Assembly (NCBI RefSeq): GCF_016495725.1
Contig: NZ_CP054705.1
Location: 868,001-932,000, forward strand
Length of the DNA: 64,000 bases
Reading direction: 5' to 3'
Source of the DNA: Salicibibacter cibarius
GTDB lineage: Bacteria > Bacillota > Bacilli > Bacillales > Marinococcaceae
Each line of letters opens with the position of its first letter. The stretch's first letter is position 1. This document shows positions 27,177-36,312 of this stretch, piece after piece. The notes beneath the pieces are model-generated. The model was not told the origin of the DNA. It was given only the letters and a program-made list of their open reading frames with translations, and did no database searches. The translations under genes were made by a program, and so were the position numbers.

Positions 27177-28646
27177 TTATTTAAACCATTCCAAAGGTTC
27201 CGGTTTGATGTTTCGGAAGACGTGTTTCGTCTCCGTATACTCTTCCAATCCGGGACGTCCAAGTTCACGGCCGATGCCCGATTGCTTGTAACCGCCCCAG
27301 GGCGCCTGGGCAAAATAAGGGTGGAAATCATTGATCCAAACGGTGCCCATACGAAGTTGGGTAACGACGTTTTCCGCCTTTGCAATGTCTGCCGTGAAGA
27401 TCGCGCCTGCGAGTCCATAGATCGTGTCATTCGCCTTCGCCACTGCCTCTTCTGTTGTTTCAAATGTTTCTACCGTCAGCACCGGGCCAAAGACTTCTTC
27501 CTGCACGATGCGCATATCCGCTGTACAATTGGTGAAAATCGTCGGCAGATAAAAGAACCCTTGGTGCAGTTCTTCGGCTTCCGGTCGTTTTCCTCCAAGG
27601 GCAAGTTTTGCGCCCTCCTCTTGGCCGATAGCGACATATGTTTCTACTTTCTCACGGTGCTCGGCGGAAATGAGCGGCCCGGATTGCGTCTCTTCGGAGA
27701 AACCATTGCCGAGTTTAATATGCTTCGCCCGGTTGACCAGGGCATCGATGAATGCGTCATGAATGGAGCTTTCAACGAGCACACGCGCACCGGCCGAACA
27801 CACTTGTCCCGCGTGGAAGAAAGCAGCGTTTAATGCTTGATCGACCGCAACATCAAAATCCGCATCCGCGAAGATAATGTTGGGGTTTTTGCCGCCCAGT
27901 TCCAGGGCAAGCTTTTTCACATTGCTGCTTGCCGCCTGCATGATTTTTTTCCCGGTCTGCATGCCGCCTGTAAAAGAAATCAAATCAACGTCCGTACTTT
28001 CGGATAGGTGCGCACCTGCCGTATTGCCCGGTCCAAGGACAAGGTTTGCCACGCCTGTAGGGACGCCGGCTTGTTCAAAAAGCTCAAACACTTTCACGGT
28101 CGTTAGCGGTGTGATCTCGCTCGGTTTCATCACGAGCGTATTTCCCGCGGCAAGCGCAGGCGCCAATTTCCACGCTGCTTGCAATAACGGGTAATTCCAC
28201 GGGGTGATCTGGCCACACACACCAACCGGCTCACGGACGACTTTACTCTCGGAGTCAGGAATTGGGCTATCAATCACTTCACCGCCCTCTTTATCAGCAA
28301 GGCCGGCAAAATAAATGAAAACATTGGCGATATCATCCATATCATCTAGGCTCTCACTCACGGTTTTCCCGGTATCGAGCGTTTCGAGCTCAGCAAGTTC
28401 TTGACGAGACGAACGAATCAACCGACCGATCTCATGAACGATCGCTCCACGTTCACTCGCCGGTGTTGTCGCCCATGCCCCGTTGTCAAATGCACGGCGT
28501 GCAGCGGCAACGGCTTTTTTTGCATCTTTTTCGCCACCTTCCGCTACTGTCGCGATCACTTCCTGATTAAAGGGGTTGATGATATCACGTGTTTCATCGT
28601 CGACAGCATCCACCCATTGACCGTCGATATACATTTGTAAGCGCAA
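27177..28646 (-). CDS. betB: Betaine-aldehyde dehydrogenase (copy 2)
   Basis: This is a near duplicate of the 20735-22204 gene: 8 differences in 489 residues, for example V210A, S271A, V300I, D319E and K336T. All catalytic residues (Glu249, Cys283) are kept. The TTG start and AAGGAGCGTGATC leader are also conserved, but the GTTTAA-N6-TTAAAC operator is not. It follows the ferredoxin-NADP reductase gene by 70 bp, so it has been placed in a different transcription unit. It may serve a related aldehyde in the amidohydrolase/Rieske cluster. Confidence 0.95.
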   Translation of the reverse strand: MRLQMYIDGQWVDAVDDETRDIINPFNQEVIATVAEGGEKDAKKAVAAARRAFDNGAWATTPASERGAIVHEIGRLIRSSRQELAELETLDTGKTVSESLDDMDDIANVFIYFAGLADKEGGEVIDSPIPDSESKVVREPVGVCGQITPWNYPLLQAAWKLAPALAAGNTLVMKPSEITPLTTVKVFELFEQAGVPTGVANLVLGPGNTAGAHLSESTDVDLISFTGGMQTGKKIMQAASSNVKKLALELGGKNPNIIFADADFDVAVDQALNAAFFHAGQVCSAGARVLVESSIHDAFIDALVNRAKHIKLGNGFSEETQSGPLISAEHREKVETYVAIGQEEGAKLALGGKRPEAEELHQGFFYLPTIFTNCTADMRIVQEEVFGPVLTVETFETTEEAVAKANDTIYGLAGAIFTADIAKAENVVTQLRMGTVWINDFHPYFAQAPWGGYKQSGIGRELGRPGLEEYTETKHVFRNIKPEPLEWFK

Positions 28647-28716
28647 AGGATCACGCTCCTTTTTATCATATTTTCATGTAGATGTTAAAAGTATCACGAA
28701 GCCCCCCCTCTTTAAC

Positions 28717-29709
28717 TTAAAACATATGCGTGCTGTGACCAGGCTGAAGTCGGGATTTCGGGTCCATATAGGCTTTAGCATTACTGACGGCAGTTGGAGC
28801 TTCACCAAATCCGGTGGCAATCAACTTCACTTTGCCATCGAAGGTGGCAATATCCCCGACCGCATAGATCCCCTTGATGTTCGTTTCCATGCGGGAATTT
28901 ACAATAATGGAGTTTTTTGTTGTATCGAGTCCCCACGTTTTAATGGGACCGAGGGATGAAATGAACCCATAATTGACAATCACGTTGTCAACGTCAACGA
29001 TTTTTTGATCGGTACCTTTCACTTCTTGAAGAACGACCTGTTTAATGTTTTCGCCATTGCCCCGAAGTTCACTCACTTCAAATGGGGTGTGCATGTTGAC
29101 AGGTGCTGATTGTAATTCGGTGATGCTATGCTCGTGGGCGCGAAATTTATCACGTCGATGTGTCAGGGTCACATTCGCGTCATTGGCAAGCATCAGCGTC
29201 CAATCAACGGCAGAGTCTCCACCCCCGCAAATAAGGACGTCCTTGTTTTTGAAAGCGCCTAGGTTATCAATAAAATAATGAAGGTTTTTGCCCTCATATT
29301 GTTCGGCCTCTTCAATTTTGAGCTTTCGGGGTTGAAAAGCACCAACACCGGCGGCAATGATAATCGTCCGTGAGTAATGGGTGTCTTTGTCTGTTTCAAT
29401 TCTAAACGTCTCGTCGTTGAGCTTATCGACGGTTTCTACGGATTGATCAAGCACAACGGTTTGTTCAAACATTTGCATTTGCTCAACCAGGTCGTCAACA
29501 AGGTCTTGAGCGCGAACGTTTGGGAAACCGGCCACGTCGTATATATCCTTCTCGGGATAAAGGGCAGAAAGTTGACCGCCCAGTTGGGGCATGCTCTCGA
29601 TGATCTTCACTTTTGCCTGGCGCATCCCTCCGTAGAAAGCGGTGAACAATCCTGCTGGCCCCCCACCAATAACGGTTATATCATAAGTATCCATGTAATC
29701 ATCATCCAC
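28717..29709 (-). CDS. Ferredoxin--NADP(+) reductase, thioredoxin-reductase-like (YumC type)
   Basis: This 330-residue flavoprotein has FAD motif [14 protein letters not shown] near residue 13 and NADP motif [11 protein letters not shown] near 160. It lacks the CxxC pair of thioredoxin reductase and ends with [22 protein letters not shown], all typical of YumC-type reductases. The start is GTG at 29709, preceded by GGAGGTG. It passes electrons between NADPH and ferredoxin-like carriers. The nearby Rieske-type protein could be its partner. Confidence 0.9.
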   Translation of the reverse strand: MDDDYMDTYDITVIGGGPAGLFTAFYGGMRQAKVKIIESMPQLGGQLSALYPEKDIYDVAGFPNVRAQDLVDDLVEQMQMFEQTVVLDQSVETVDKLNDETFRIETDKDTHYSRTIIIAAGVGAFQPRKLKIEEAEQYEGKNLHYFIDNLGAFKNKDVLICGGGDSAVDWTLMLANDANVTLTHRRDKFRAHEHSITELQSAPVNMHTPFEVSELRGNGENIKQVVLQEVKGTDQKIVDVDNVIVNYGFISSLGPIKTWGLDTTKNSIIVNSRMETNIKGIYAVGDIATFDGKVKLIATGFGEAPTAVSNAKAYMDPKSRLQPGHSTHMF

Positions 29710-29837
29710 TATTCTACACCTCCAATCATGGTTTTCTGTGCACTGGGATTCTGGAGATCAGAGCATTCTTTTCGATGAAGGCCCATGAATCAGACTACAG
29801 TGGCATTTAAGAGGGATCAAAAAATCTATCTTGATCT

Positions 29838-30740
29838 TTATTCTTCATCCTGCAGGTCCTCAATAGAATCAATATCCATATAATCTGGTACAACAAAACC
29901 TTGTTGAGCACCTTCCAAATTCGGACCCAGGTCGACGATCTCATCTTCATATTGTTCATAGTAAGATGATGCACCTACAGGGAGCCAAGCAATCAACATG
30001 CCATCACTTTCCCCATCGGCAAGGGCTTGAAATGCCACACCCATATCAACAGACGACAACTCGACATCGTAACCTAATTCTTCAAGAACTTGCGCAACGA
30101 CATTCGTGGATGCAGTTTCTGTTTCCCAATTGACATAAGCCAACTCGATTGTCTCATTTTCAACTGGTTCGATGCCTTCTAGCCAAGCGTCAACCTCATC
30201 CCGATTGTTTTCAATCCACTCCGCAGCTGCGTCGGGAAACTCCACATCGTCTTCTCTAGCATCTAACATAACTTCATTCATGTCTTCGATTTCCCAGTGG
30301 AAATTATCTAGTAATTGGTAGGCAGAAGCATGATCATCTTCCAGACCTTCTCTGACCATCGTATGGATATTTTCAGATTCACCCATTGCTTCTTCCGGGT
30401 CTTCTAAGAATTCCAAGTCATAGTCATTAAACGCCCAATGTGGTTGCCAAAGTGTAACAACGATGGGTTCTTGACTTTCAATCGCATCTTCTAATTCCGC
30501 TATCATGGCAGCTTCTGAACTTGACACGAGATCAACGTCTAAATCATAAGTATCCATTGTTCTCTCAGCCATATCCATCGTACCCGATCCCGGGTCGATG
30601 CCAACAATTTCTTCAATGTCGTCTGCTCCATTACTTTCTTCATCTTCTTCGGCAACTGATGAACCTTCGTCTCCGCAAGCTGTAAGTGCAGCTAACATTC
30701 CAAAGAATACTAATCCATACACGAAACGATTTTTACACAT
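29838..30740 (-). CDS. opuAC: Glycine betaine-binding lipoprotein OpuAC, permuted lobe order
   Basis: The 300-residue lipoprotein has a signal peptide ending LTAC. The lobe containing VGIDPGSG and TLWQPHWAF comes first, and the lobe with ELAYVNWETETAS, LGPNLEGA and VVPDYMD comes second. That is the order in Bacillus OpuAC and the reverse of the two paralogues at 10901 and 12247. Trp residues of the cation-binding cage are present in both lobes. No OpuAA/OpuAB genes are adjacent. It lies between the Rieske and reductase genes, suggesting it brings in the cluster's substrate. Confidence 0.9.
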   Translation of the reverse strand: MCKNRFVYGLVFFGMLAALTACGDEGSSVAEEDEESNGADDIEEIVGIDPGSGTMDMAERTMDTYDLDVDLVSSSEAAMIAELEDAIESQEPIVVTLWQPHWAFNDYDLEFLEDPEEAMGESENIHTMVREGLEDDHASAYQLLDNFHWEIEDMNEVMLDAREDDVEFPDAAAEWIENNRDEVDAWLEGIEPVENETIELAYVNWETETASTNVVAQVLEELGYDVELSSVDMGVAFQALADGESDGMLIAWLPVGASSYYEQYEDEIVDLGPNLEGAQQGFVVPDYMDIDSIEDLQDEE

Positions 30741-30805
30741 TAAAAATTCCTCTCTTTTTTTATATAATCATTAAAAATGCGGAATGAATCCGCATTAAAA
30801 TTCTC

Positions 30806-31177
30806 TTATTTGTACAAGATGATGTTTCCATCTGCTACGCTCAGTTCTTCTACACTTAATTTATACTCACGTAGTTTTTGACGTTCATTGGCAAGCATGC
30901 GGCCACTATCTTTAATGTTGAATTCTCTTCCGTGCCATGGACAACGCAGAATATTTCCTTCGTTTTTGTAATTGTAGGTGCCAATTTCGTCTGTTGGCTC
31001 AGGAGCTCCACATAACTTGCCTTTACTCAAGGGCGCTCCTTGATGAGGACAAAGATTGGTGAATGCATGGAAATCGCCATCTGAAGCACGGCAGATCACG
31101 ACAGATCGTCCATCAAATTCAGCTTCCATCATTTCACCGGGAGCCAGGTCATCCGTGTGAGCGACTACTTTATCCAT
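30806..31177 (-). CDS. Rieske [2Fe-2S] protein
   Basis: This small soluble protein of about 123 residues has a Rieske cluster site: CPHQGAPLSKG supplies Cys and His, and CPWHGREF about 35 residues later supplies the second pair. The spacing is longer than in classical ferredoxins but is seen in COG2146 proteins. The ATG at 31177 follows AAAGGAGG and overlaps the end of the amidohydrolase gene by 8 bp (ATGGATAA), so the two are co-translated. It may act as an electron carrier or as a small domain of an oxygenase. Confidence 0.9.
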   Translation of the reverse strand: MDKVVAHTDDLAPGEMMEAEFDGRSVVICRASDGDFHAFTNLCPHQGAPLSKGKLCGAPEPTDEIGTYNYKNEGNILRCPWHGREFNIKDSGRMLANERQKLREYKLSVEELSVADGNIILYK

Positions 31178-32234
31178 CTGTTCTCCCTCCTTTATGAAGC
31201 TTGGGGTAAAATTGACGCGCATTTTCAGAAAAGAGTTTTCGCTTCAAGTCTTCATCGAGGCGTGGAGGCAGTGCACGTTCCGGAGAATCATAATCCCAGT
31301 GGGGATAATCGGTCGAAAAGGAGATAATCTGATCGCTCCCCATTTGCTCAATGATTTGCATGAGCTCCCATTTTTTCAGTTCTTCAAGCGGCTGGGTGGT
31401 AAAACATAAATGTTCACGAATTGTATCGCTCGGCATTCGCTTTACCCAAGGGACTTCATGGCGCAAGTCTGTGTATTGTTGGTCCATTTTTCGCATTAAA
31501 AACGGGACATACGTAAAGCCGCCTTCAATCATCATGAGCTTTAAGCGGGGGAATTTTTCAAAAACACCCGAAAAAATCATATTCGTAACTTGGTTCATAT
31601 GGGAGGTAGGGATTAATGTATGCCACTCTATAAAATATCTCGGCCACTTCCCATAATAAATAGGCGGTTCATTATGGTGCATGCCAATCATCAACTGATG
31701 TTTTTCCGCTGCTTCATAAATGGGGTGGTAGAAAGGATCGCCCCAAAGAATGTCATCAATAGGGAGGAGGATCTGGACCATTTTTGGGTGATCCCCTACT
31801 CTTTCAATTTCTTGGACAGCCGCGGCGGGATCTTGTGCGGCGATATGCACAGAACCATATAGACGTGAATCTTTTTCAAGCCAGTGCTCAATTTGCCAAT
31901 CATTATAAGCGCTGGCAAGGGCTGTTGCCATTTCATACCATCCATGCATCGATGATGGGGAAGGATCAAGAGCCCCAGTAAGAATTCCATACTCATGCCC
32001 GTTGCTATCAAGGAGTTGCTCCTGCATAAATCCAAGATCAGAACCCGCAGGGCGACCATCAGGTAACCGAGCGTCTGCACGGTCAACCCCGGCGACGGCA
32101 GGCTGCGTATACGGCATGTGTTTTTCTTGCATCCAGTGGCAATCAGTGATGTAACGACGCCATGGTTGTTCTAAATAAGGAAGAAGTTGTTCATAACTGA
32201 CACGTTCATGAATGTCGGTGTCTATAAAGCTCAT
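31170..32234 (-). CDS. Amidohydrolase family protein (COG2159)
   Basis: The 354-residue TIM-barrel metal hydrolase is of the amidohydrolase-2 kind. The N-terminal IDTDIHE is the usual HxH-like site in altered form. GMHHNEPP, MIEGGFTYVP and STDYPHWDYD follow, where the last Asp is a typical metal ligand. Family members act as hydrolases or decarboxylases. It heads a minus-strand series with the Rieske protein, OpuAC, ferredoxin-NADP reductase and BetB. A phased CAGTGA repeat lies 100 bp upstream. Confidence 0.85.
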   Translation of the reverse strand: MSFIDTDIHERVSYEQLLPYLEQPWRRYITDCHWMQEKHMPYTQPAVAGVDRADARLPDGRPAGSDLGFMQEQLLDSNGHEYGILTGALDPSPSSMHGWYEMATALASAYNDWQIEHWLEKDSRLYGSVHIAAQDPAAAVQEIERVGDHPKMVQILLPIDDILWGDPFYHPIYEAAEKHQLMIGMHHNEPPIYYGKWPRYFIEWHTLIPTSHMNQVTNMIFSGVFEKFPRLKLMMIEGGFTYVPFLMRKMDQQYTDLRHEVPWVKRMPSDTIREHLCFTTQPLEELKKWELMQIIEQMGSDQIISFSTDYPHWDYDSPERALPPRLDEDLKRKLFSENARQFYPKLHKGGRTDG

Positions 32235-32274
32235 AAGATTTACACGCCCTTTCTGTTGCTAACTTCTAAAACGT

Positions 32275-32381
32275 ATCATGGGGTGTTATGCAGTCACAAA
32301 TCTACTGAGAGATAGCTAGGTAAGTTTAGCGCAAGCAGTGAAGTTCAGTGAATGCCAGTGAGCTTCAGTGACAGAATTTCA
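32275..32381. repeat. 107-bp direct repeat, copy 1, with phased CAGTGA units
   Basis: This copy shares about 90% of its bases with 32921-33027. It contains CAGTGA at 32336, 32346, 32356 and 32366, one every 10 bp, so all face the same side of the helix. It lies just upstream of the amidohydrolase gene. Confidence 0.8.
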
Positions 32382-32415
32382 TTTTTTGCATCTCATACGT
32401 CAATGCCTGCGTTTA

Positions 32416-32775
32416 TTATACTAATATTTGGGTAATATAAAGGGTTGCAACTAGGGCAATAATGATCCATAAAAGAGAAAAGAAATAAATCATAGTATAG
32501 GATGAATAAAAGGTTTGTTTCCGGATTTGTTTTTCTTTTTTAAAATAACTGACGGATGCCAAAATGATCGTTAAAACTCCCAAAAAACCAGTAGAAATCC
32601 CCAAGATCACAATCAGTAGATTTTCTGATATCCCCATCGATAAATGTAAACTGGTGACTAAAAACCCGATGCCCAAAATAGCAACGGCGGTACGCACCCA
32701 TGCTAAGTAAGTACGTTCATTGGCCAAATGCTGCTGTGCATACTTTAATTGATTGTCGTCTTTTTTCATATCCAT
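32416..32775 (-). CDS. DUF202 family membrane protein
   Basis: The 119-residue protein has the DUF202 signature LANERTYLAWVRTAVAILGIGF near residue 18 and three membrane helices (about 30-50, 57-80 and 92-115). Family function is unknown, though relatives include the VTC-type polyphosphate membrane domain. It stands alone between two copies of the 107-bp repeat. Confidence 0.85.
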   Translation of the reverse strand: MDMKKDDNQLKYAQQHLANERTYLAWVRTAVAILGIGFLVTSLHLSMGISENLLIVILGISTGFLGVLTIILASVSYFKKEKQIRKQTFYSSYTMIYFFSLLWIIIALVATLYITQILV

Positions 32776-32920
32776 GTTGTATATCCGCTTTCATTTTCGT
32801 TTCTCATACGAATCATCCTCTTCCTTTCATCCCCGGCTTATGGCGTTTTATGAAATAGTTAAAGTTTAATAAGTTTTTGTAGAAAAAACACATCCTTTCT
32901 TTTTGCTCCTTCAGTAACCT

Positions 32921-33027
32921 ATCATGGAGTGTTATGTAGTCACAAATCTACTGAGAGATAGCTAGACGAGTTTAGCGTAAGCAGTGAAGTTCAGTGAATA
33001 TCAGTGAGCTTCAGTGGTAAAATTTCA
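32921..33027. repeat. 107-bp direct repeat, copy 2, with phased CAGTGA units
   Basis: This copy lies 646 bp from copy 1 in the same orientation. CAGTGA occurs at 32982, 32992 and 33002, and CAGTGG at 33012. It lies downstream of the DUF202 start, with no gene reading from it for certain. Confidence 0.8.
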
Positions 33028-33103
33028 AAGTTCCAACCGCTTGATGAATGGAAACTGCCAAGATAAGGGGTTTTGAGGGGGTTGTATATCTGGGGTACTT
33101 CTG

Positions 33104-33223
33104 ATGTTTGGGATGCAGGTTATTCATACACTGACTGAAGCTATAGGACTGTTATTTTTGGTTTGGATTTTCTTAGTAGGGGTTGTGATAGTAAAAGGGA
33201 AGTTAAAGTTTATCCGAAACTAA
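33104..33223 (+). CDS. Possible 39-residue single-span membrane peptide
   Basis: The frame MFGMQVIHTL then a hydrophobic run (AIGLLFLVWIFLVGVVIV) and a basic tail KGKLKFIRN has the shape of a small membrane protein. The ribosome site (GGGG at 33093) is weak. No homologue is recognised. The following stretch 33224-33510 shows no convincing gene apart from the AAGGAGG site of the catalase. Confidence 0.35.
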   Translation: MFGMQVIHTLTEAIGLLFLVWIFLVGVVIVKGKLKFIRN

Positions 33224-33510
33224 TTTGCAAAGCTAACGAACCAACTTATTGAAGAAGGTGACATCATATAACAACTTGATTTTGCAGTTAAAATGAACAA
33301 CAGCCTGAAAGTTGTAGTATAAAGCACCTTGTGGAGAAAGCATCCAACCTTTTTGAAAAGGGTAGATCGTTGAAAGTGCAACGAAGGTTTTCGCCATAAA
33401 AGCTTGACGAAAAGCCAAATTTTCTAATGAATAAATTAAGAATATGTTTGTTTTTCCATCTATTTTGGGAATAGGTTTACTGTGGTCACATTTTACAAGG
33501 AGGTATTAAA

Positions 33511-34416
33511 TTGTTTAAAAGAGTCGACAAGTTGCAAATTGACCTTCCGAGACCAGAAAAGCCGGATCCCGAAGCGGCAGGTGTTGTGCAGGAGTTATTG
33601 GGCGGTAGGTTCGGTGAAATGTCGACGCTAAACAATTACATGTTTCAGTCGTTTAATTTTAGGAGCAAGAAAAAGCTACGCCCATTTTATGAGTTGATAG
33701 CAAATATTACGGCTGAAGAAATCGGTCACGTGGAATTGGTCGCTAACACGATCAACCTTAATCTTGACGGTTCCGTTGGAAATGGCAGCACAAATCCGGA
33801 TGACACACCGCTCGCTCCGGTAATGGGATATGAAAACAAGTTTAATTTTATTTTAGGCGGGCAAAATGCTATACCGGCTGATTCTGCCGGCAAAGCCTGG
33901 ACAGGTGACAATGTTTTCTCTAGCGGAAATCTTGTTAACGATTTGTTGCATAACTTCTATTTGGAGTGCGGCGCACGGACGCATAAAATGCGTGTTTACC
34001 AAATGAGCGACAATGAAACGGCACGTGAGTTGGCGGGCTATTTGCTCGTACGCGGCGGCGTCCACGCGGTTGCCTATGCAAAAGCACTTGAAGATATCAC
34101 GGGCGTCAATATGATGAAGATGCTGCCTGTCCCTGATTTGGATAATTCCAAGTTTGACCATGCCAGAAAATATGAAGATAAAGGCATTCACCGCAAGTTG
34201 TACCGGTTTAGCGACGATGATTACAAATTGCTCGATCGCATTTGGAATGGTCCGACTCCGGTTGGATCGCCGGGTGAACTTGAAGTCGTTGATGGTTTGC
34301 CGGAAGGCGGCGAAATCCCGGATCTTGAGCATATACCGGAAGAATTCGCGCCGGGATTTGACGAAGAACAATTCCGGGAGTTATCGAAACGCCTTCAGTA
34401 CGAAGCAGGAATGTAA
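33511..34416 (+). CDS. Manganese catalase
   Basis: The 301-residue di-manganese enzyme breaks down hydrogen peroxide to water and oxygen. Typical segments are LLGGRFGEMSTLNNYMFQSF near 29-48 (ligand Glu36), ITAEEIGHVELV near 66-77 (Glu70 and His73), and VRGGVHAVAYAKALE near 185 with the second His. The TTG at 33511 follows AAGGAGGTATTAAA. A terminator follows, so it is a single gene. In spore formers such enzymes are often spore-coat associated (CotJC, YjqC-like), which is possible here. Confidence 0.93.
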   Translation: MFKRVDKLQIDLPRPEKPDPEAAGVVQELLGGRFGEMSTLNNYMFQSFNFRSKKKLRPFYELIANITAEEIGHVELVANTINLNLDGSVGNGSTNPDDTPLAPVMGYENKFNFILGGQNAIPADSAGKAWTGDNVFSSGNLVNDLLHNFYLECGARTHKMRVYQMSDNETARELAGYLLVRGGVHAVAYAKALEDITGVNMMKMLPVPDLDNSKFDHARKYEDKGIHRKLYRFSDDDYKLLDRIWNGPTPVGSPGELEVVDGLPEGGEIPDLEHIPEEFAPGFDEEQFRELSKRLQYEAGM

Positions 34417-34433
34417 TTACAAAATAGCTTAGG

Positions 34434-34466
34434 AGGAGGGGAGGTTTAAGGTGCCCCTCCTTTTTA
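34434..34466 (+). terminator. Terminator of the manganese catalase gene
   Basis: GGAGGGG and CCCCTCC pair around a 12-base loop, and five T residues follow. Confidence 0.85.
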
Positions 34467-34471
34467 CTTCT

Positions 34472-34625
34472 TTATTTTGCGGTCGCCGATTGTAAAGGCG
34501 TCTTGCGCATGATCAAGGCAGCTACTCCAAAAAACACGAATGCAACCAAGATTAAGGAGCTGAAATATCGGAGGGCAGGAACGATAGTTCATTGTAATGT
34601 CTGAACATATAATGCTTCTGCTCAT
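34472..34625 (-). pseudogene. Remnant of an ABC permease gene after an internal deletion
   Basis: An ATG with AAGGAGGATC overlaps the stop of the GntR remnant (ATGA), as in GntR-ABC operons. The frame then breaks. In another frame the end reads as one membrane helix and a basic tail (LVAFVFFGVAALIMRKTPL). Most of the gene, and any ATPase gene, is missing. Confidence 0.5.
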
Positions 34626-34980
34626 TTTGATCCTCCTTCATGTTTAATCATTTCGATTAATTTTTCTTTGGAAAGATTGATTTTACGCGCTTCCTGCAGG
34701 GCAGGTTGAACATATGCGTCATAAAACGCCTGGTTTCTTTTTTTTAAAAGAATCTCTTTTGCACCTTCGTTCACGAACATGCCAACCCCTCGCTTTTTAA
34801 ACATAACCCCGTCATCGACGAGTTTATTAATCCCCTTATCTGCCGTGGCAGGGTTGATTTGATAATAGGTGGCGAATTATTGGTGGAAGAGATCTTATCT
34901 CCTTCTTGTAAAAAACCTTCAATGATGTCATCTTCAACTTTTTCAATTAGATGTCAAGATGAAGAACGCATGATTTTCAT
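34622..34980 (-). pseudogene. Decayed GntR-family (YtrA-like) regulator
   Basis: Pieces of a YtrA-type regulator are visible in different frames: KVEDDIIEGFLQEGDKI, then, after a frameshift and a stop, FATYYQINPATADKGINKLVDDGV and FKKRGVGMFVNEGAKEIL. The last 60 codons remain open. It once headed an ABC transporter operon whose remains follow. It overlaps no real part of the P450 gene. Confidence 0.75.
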
Positions 34981-35017
34981 TTTGGGCGAAAAAATAATAC
35001 CGGAGGAGGCAATAATA

Positions 35018-36289
35018 ATGATGCGAGCGACGAAGCAGATTCCGAAAGAAAAAGGATTGGACCAGACTTTAACATTATTGAATGAAGGGTACCAATACAT
35101 TTCAAACAGGCGGCGACATCAACAATCCGACATTATACAGACGCGCCTTCTTGGCCAAAAAACGATCCTTATCAGTGGGGAAGAAGCTGCACAGCTTTTT
35201 TATGATGAAAGGTATTTTAAGCGAAAAGGAGTGGCACCGAGGCGCATAAAAAAATCATTGTTCGGTGAACATGGCGTGCAAGGGTTGGATGATGCGGAAC
35301 ATAAACATCGGAAACTAATGTTTTTATCGTTAATGACGCCGGAACGTTTGGAAGAAATCAAAAAAATAACGATGGAACAATGGAAAAAGAAAATTCCCGA
35401 GTGGAAAAGAAAAGACGGGGTTGTGTTATTCGATGAAGCAGAGGATGTCATGTGCCGAAGTGCTTGTGCGTGGGCAGGTATTCCTCTCCGTAAAGAAGAA
35501 GTTGCACAACGGGCGCGGGAATTCGGTGACATGATCGATGCCTTCGGCGGTGTTGGGGAACGAAATCGGCGCGGCAAAAGAGCGAGAGACAGTGCCGAGC
35601 AATGGATACAAACGATTGTCAAACAAATTCGCGCAAAAAAACTGAACCCTCCGGAAAATACAGCCGCTTATATTATGTCTTTTCACCGAGATCATAAAGG
35701 AAAACGTTTAGATACCCATACGGCTGCCGTTGAAATCATTAATGTGCTCAGACCGATCGTGGCGATTGGCCGGTACGTCGTGTTCGGTGCACTCGCGTTG
35801 CATGATCACCCGGAAACATTGCCCGGATTACATGCAGGAGACGACACGTATACGACGATGTTTGTCCAAGAAACCCGCCGCTATTATCCATTTACACCTT
35901 TATTGGGAGCGATCGCTCGCAAAGATTTTCATTGGAAAGGGTATCCTTTCAAAAAGGGGACGCTCGTCATGCTTGATGTTCACGGCATTAATCATCGGCC
36001 GGATTTATGGGACGCGCCTGATGCATTCAAACCCGAGCGTTTTAAAGATTGGAAAGGGAGCCCGTTTGCATTTGTTCCGCAAGGCGGAGGGGATCATTAC
36101 ATGGGGCATCGCTGTGCCGGCGAATGGATTACGGTGATGCTTATGCAGACGAGCCTGGAATTTTTGACGAACCACATTACGTACACCGTGCCCGATCAAG
36201 ATTTGAGCTATAGTATGGTACGTATGCCCACGATCCCGAAAAGCAGGTTTGTGATTCGTGATGTGGAAGAAAAAATGAAGCATGGGTAA
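35018..36289 (+). CDS. cypC: Cytochrome P450 of the CYP152 fatty-acid peroxygenase type
   Basis: This haem enzyme of about 423 residues uses hydrogen peroxide to hydroxylate fatty acids at the alpha or beta carbon in characterised CYP152 members. The cysteine loop reads GGGDHYMGHRCAGEW. The substrate-binding Arg-Pro is present in INVLRPIVAI, replacing the usual acid-alcohol pair, and QETRRYYPFTPLLGA matches Bacillus P450 BS-beta. The ATG at 35018 follows GGAGGAGG; the frame extends upstream into a dead GntR gene and should not be used. A peroxide-breaking Mn catalase lies upstream. Confidence 0.92.
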   Translation: MMRATKQIPKEKGLDQTLTLLNEGYQYISNRRRHQQSDIIQTRLLGQKTILISGEEAAQLFYDERYFKRKGVAPRRIKKSLFGEHGVQGLDDAEHKHRKLMFLSLMTPERLEEIKKITMEQWKKKIPEWKRKDGVVLFDEAEDVMCRSACAWAGIPLRKEEVAQRAREFGDMIDAFGGVGERNRRGKRARDSAEQWIQTIVKQIRAKKLNPPENTAAYIMSFHRDHKGKRLDTHTAAVEIINVLRPIVAIGRYVVFGALALHDHPETLPGLHAGDDTYTTMFVQETRRYYPFTPLLGAIARKDFHWKGYPFKKGTLVMLDVHGINHRPDLWDAPDAFKPERFKDWKGSPFAFVPQGGGDHYMGHRCAGEWITVMLMQTSLEFLTNHITYTVPDQDLSYSMVRMPTIPKSRFVIRDVEEKMKHG

Positions 36290-36312
36290 GGGGCGAAGAG
36301 CCCCCACTCATG

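Noticed and set aside
26991-27833. A 280-codon plus-strand open frame opposite betB copy 2, and similar ones opposite betB copy 1
   Set aside because: Mirror frames of a GC-biased dehydrogenase gene; the same shadow appears at both copies, with no ribosome site or recognisable protein.
33224-33510. A 61-codon minus-strand frame that might be a transposase remnant
   Set aside because: No transposase motif or terminal repeats could be recognised, and the frame lacks a ribosome site.
34859-35017. N-terminal extension of the P450
   Set aside because: This stretch is antisense to the decayed GntR gene; the GGAGGAGG site and P450 homology begin at 35018.
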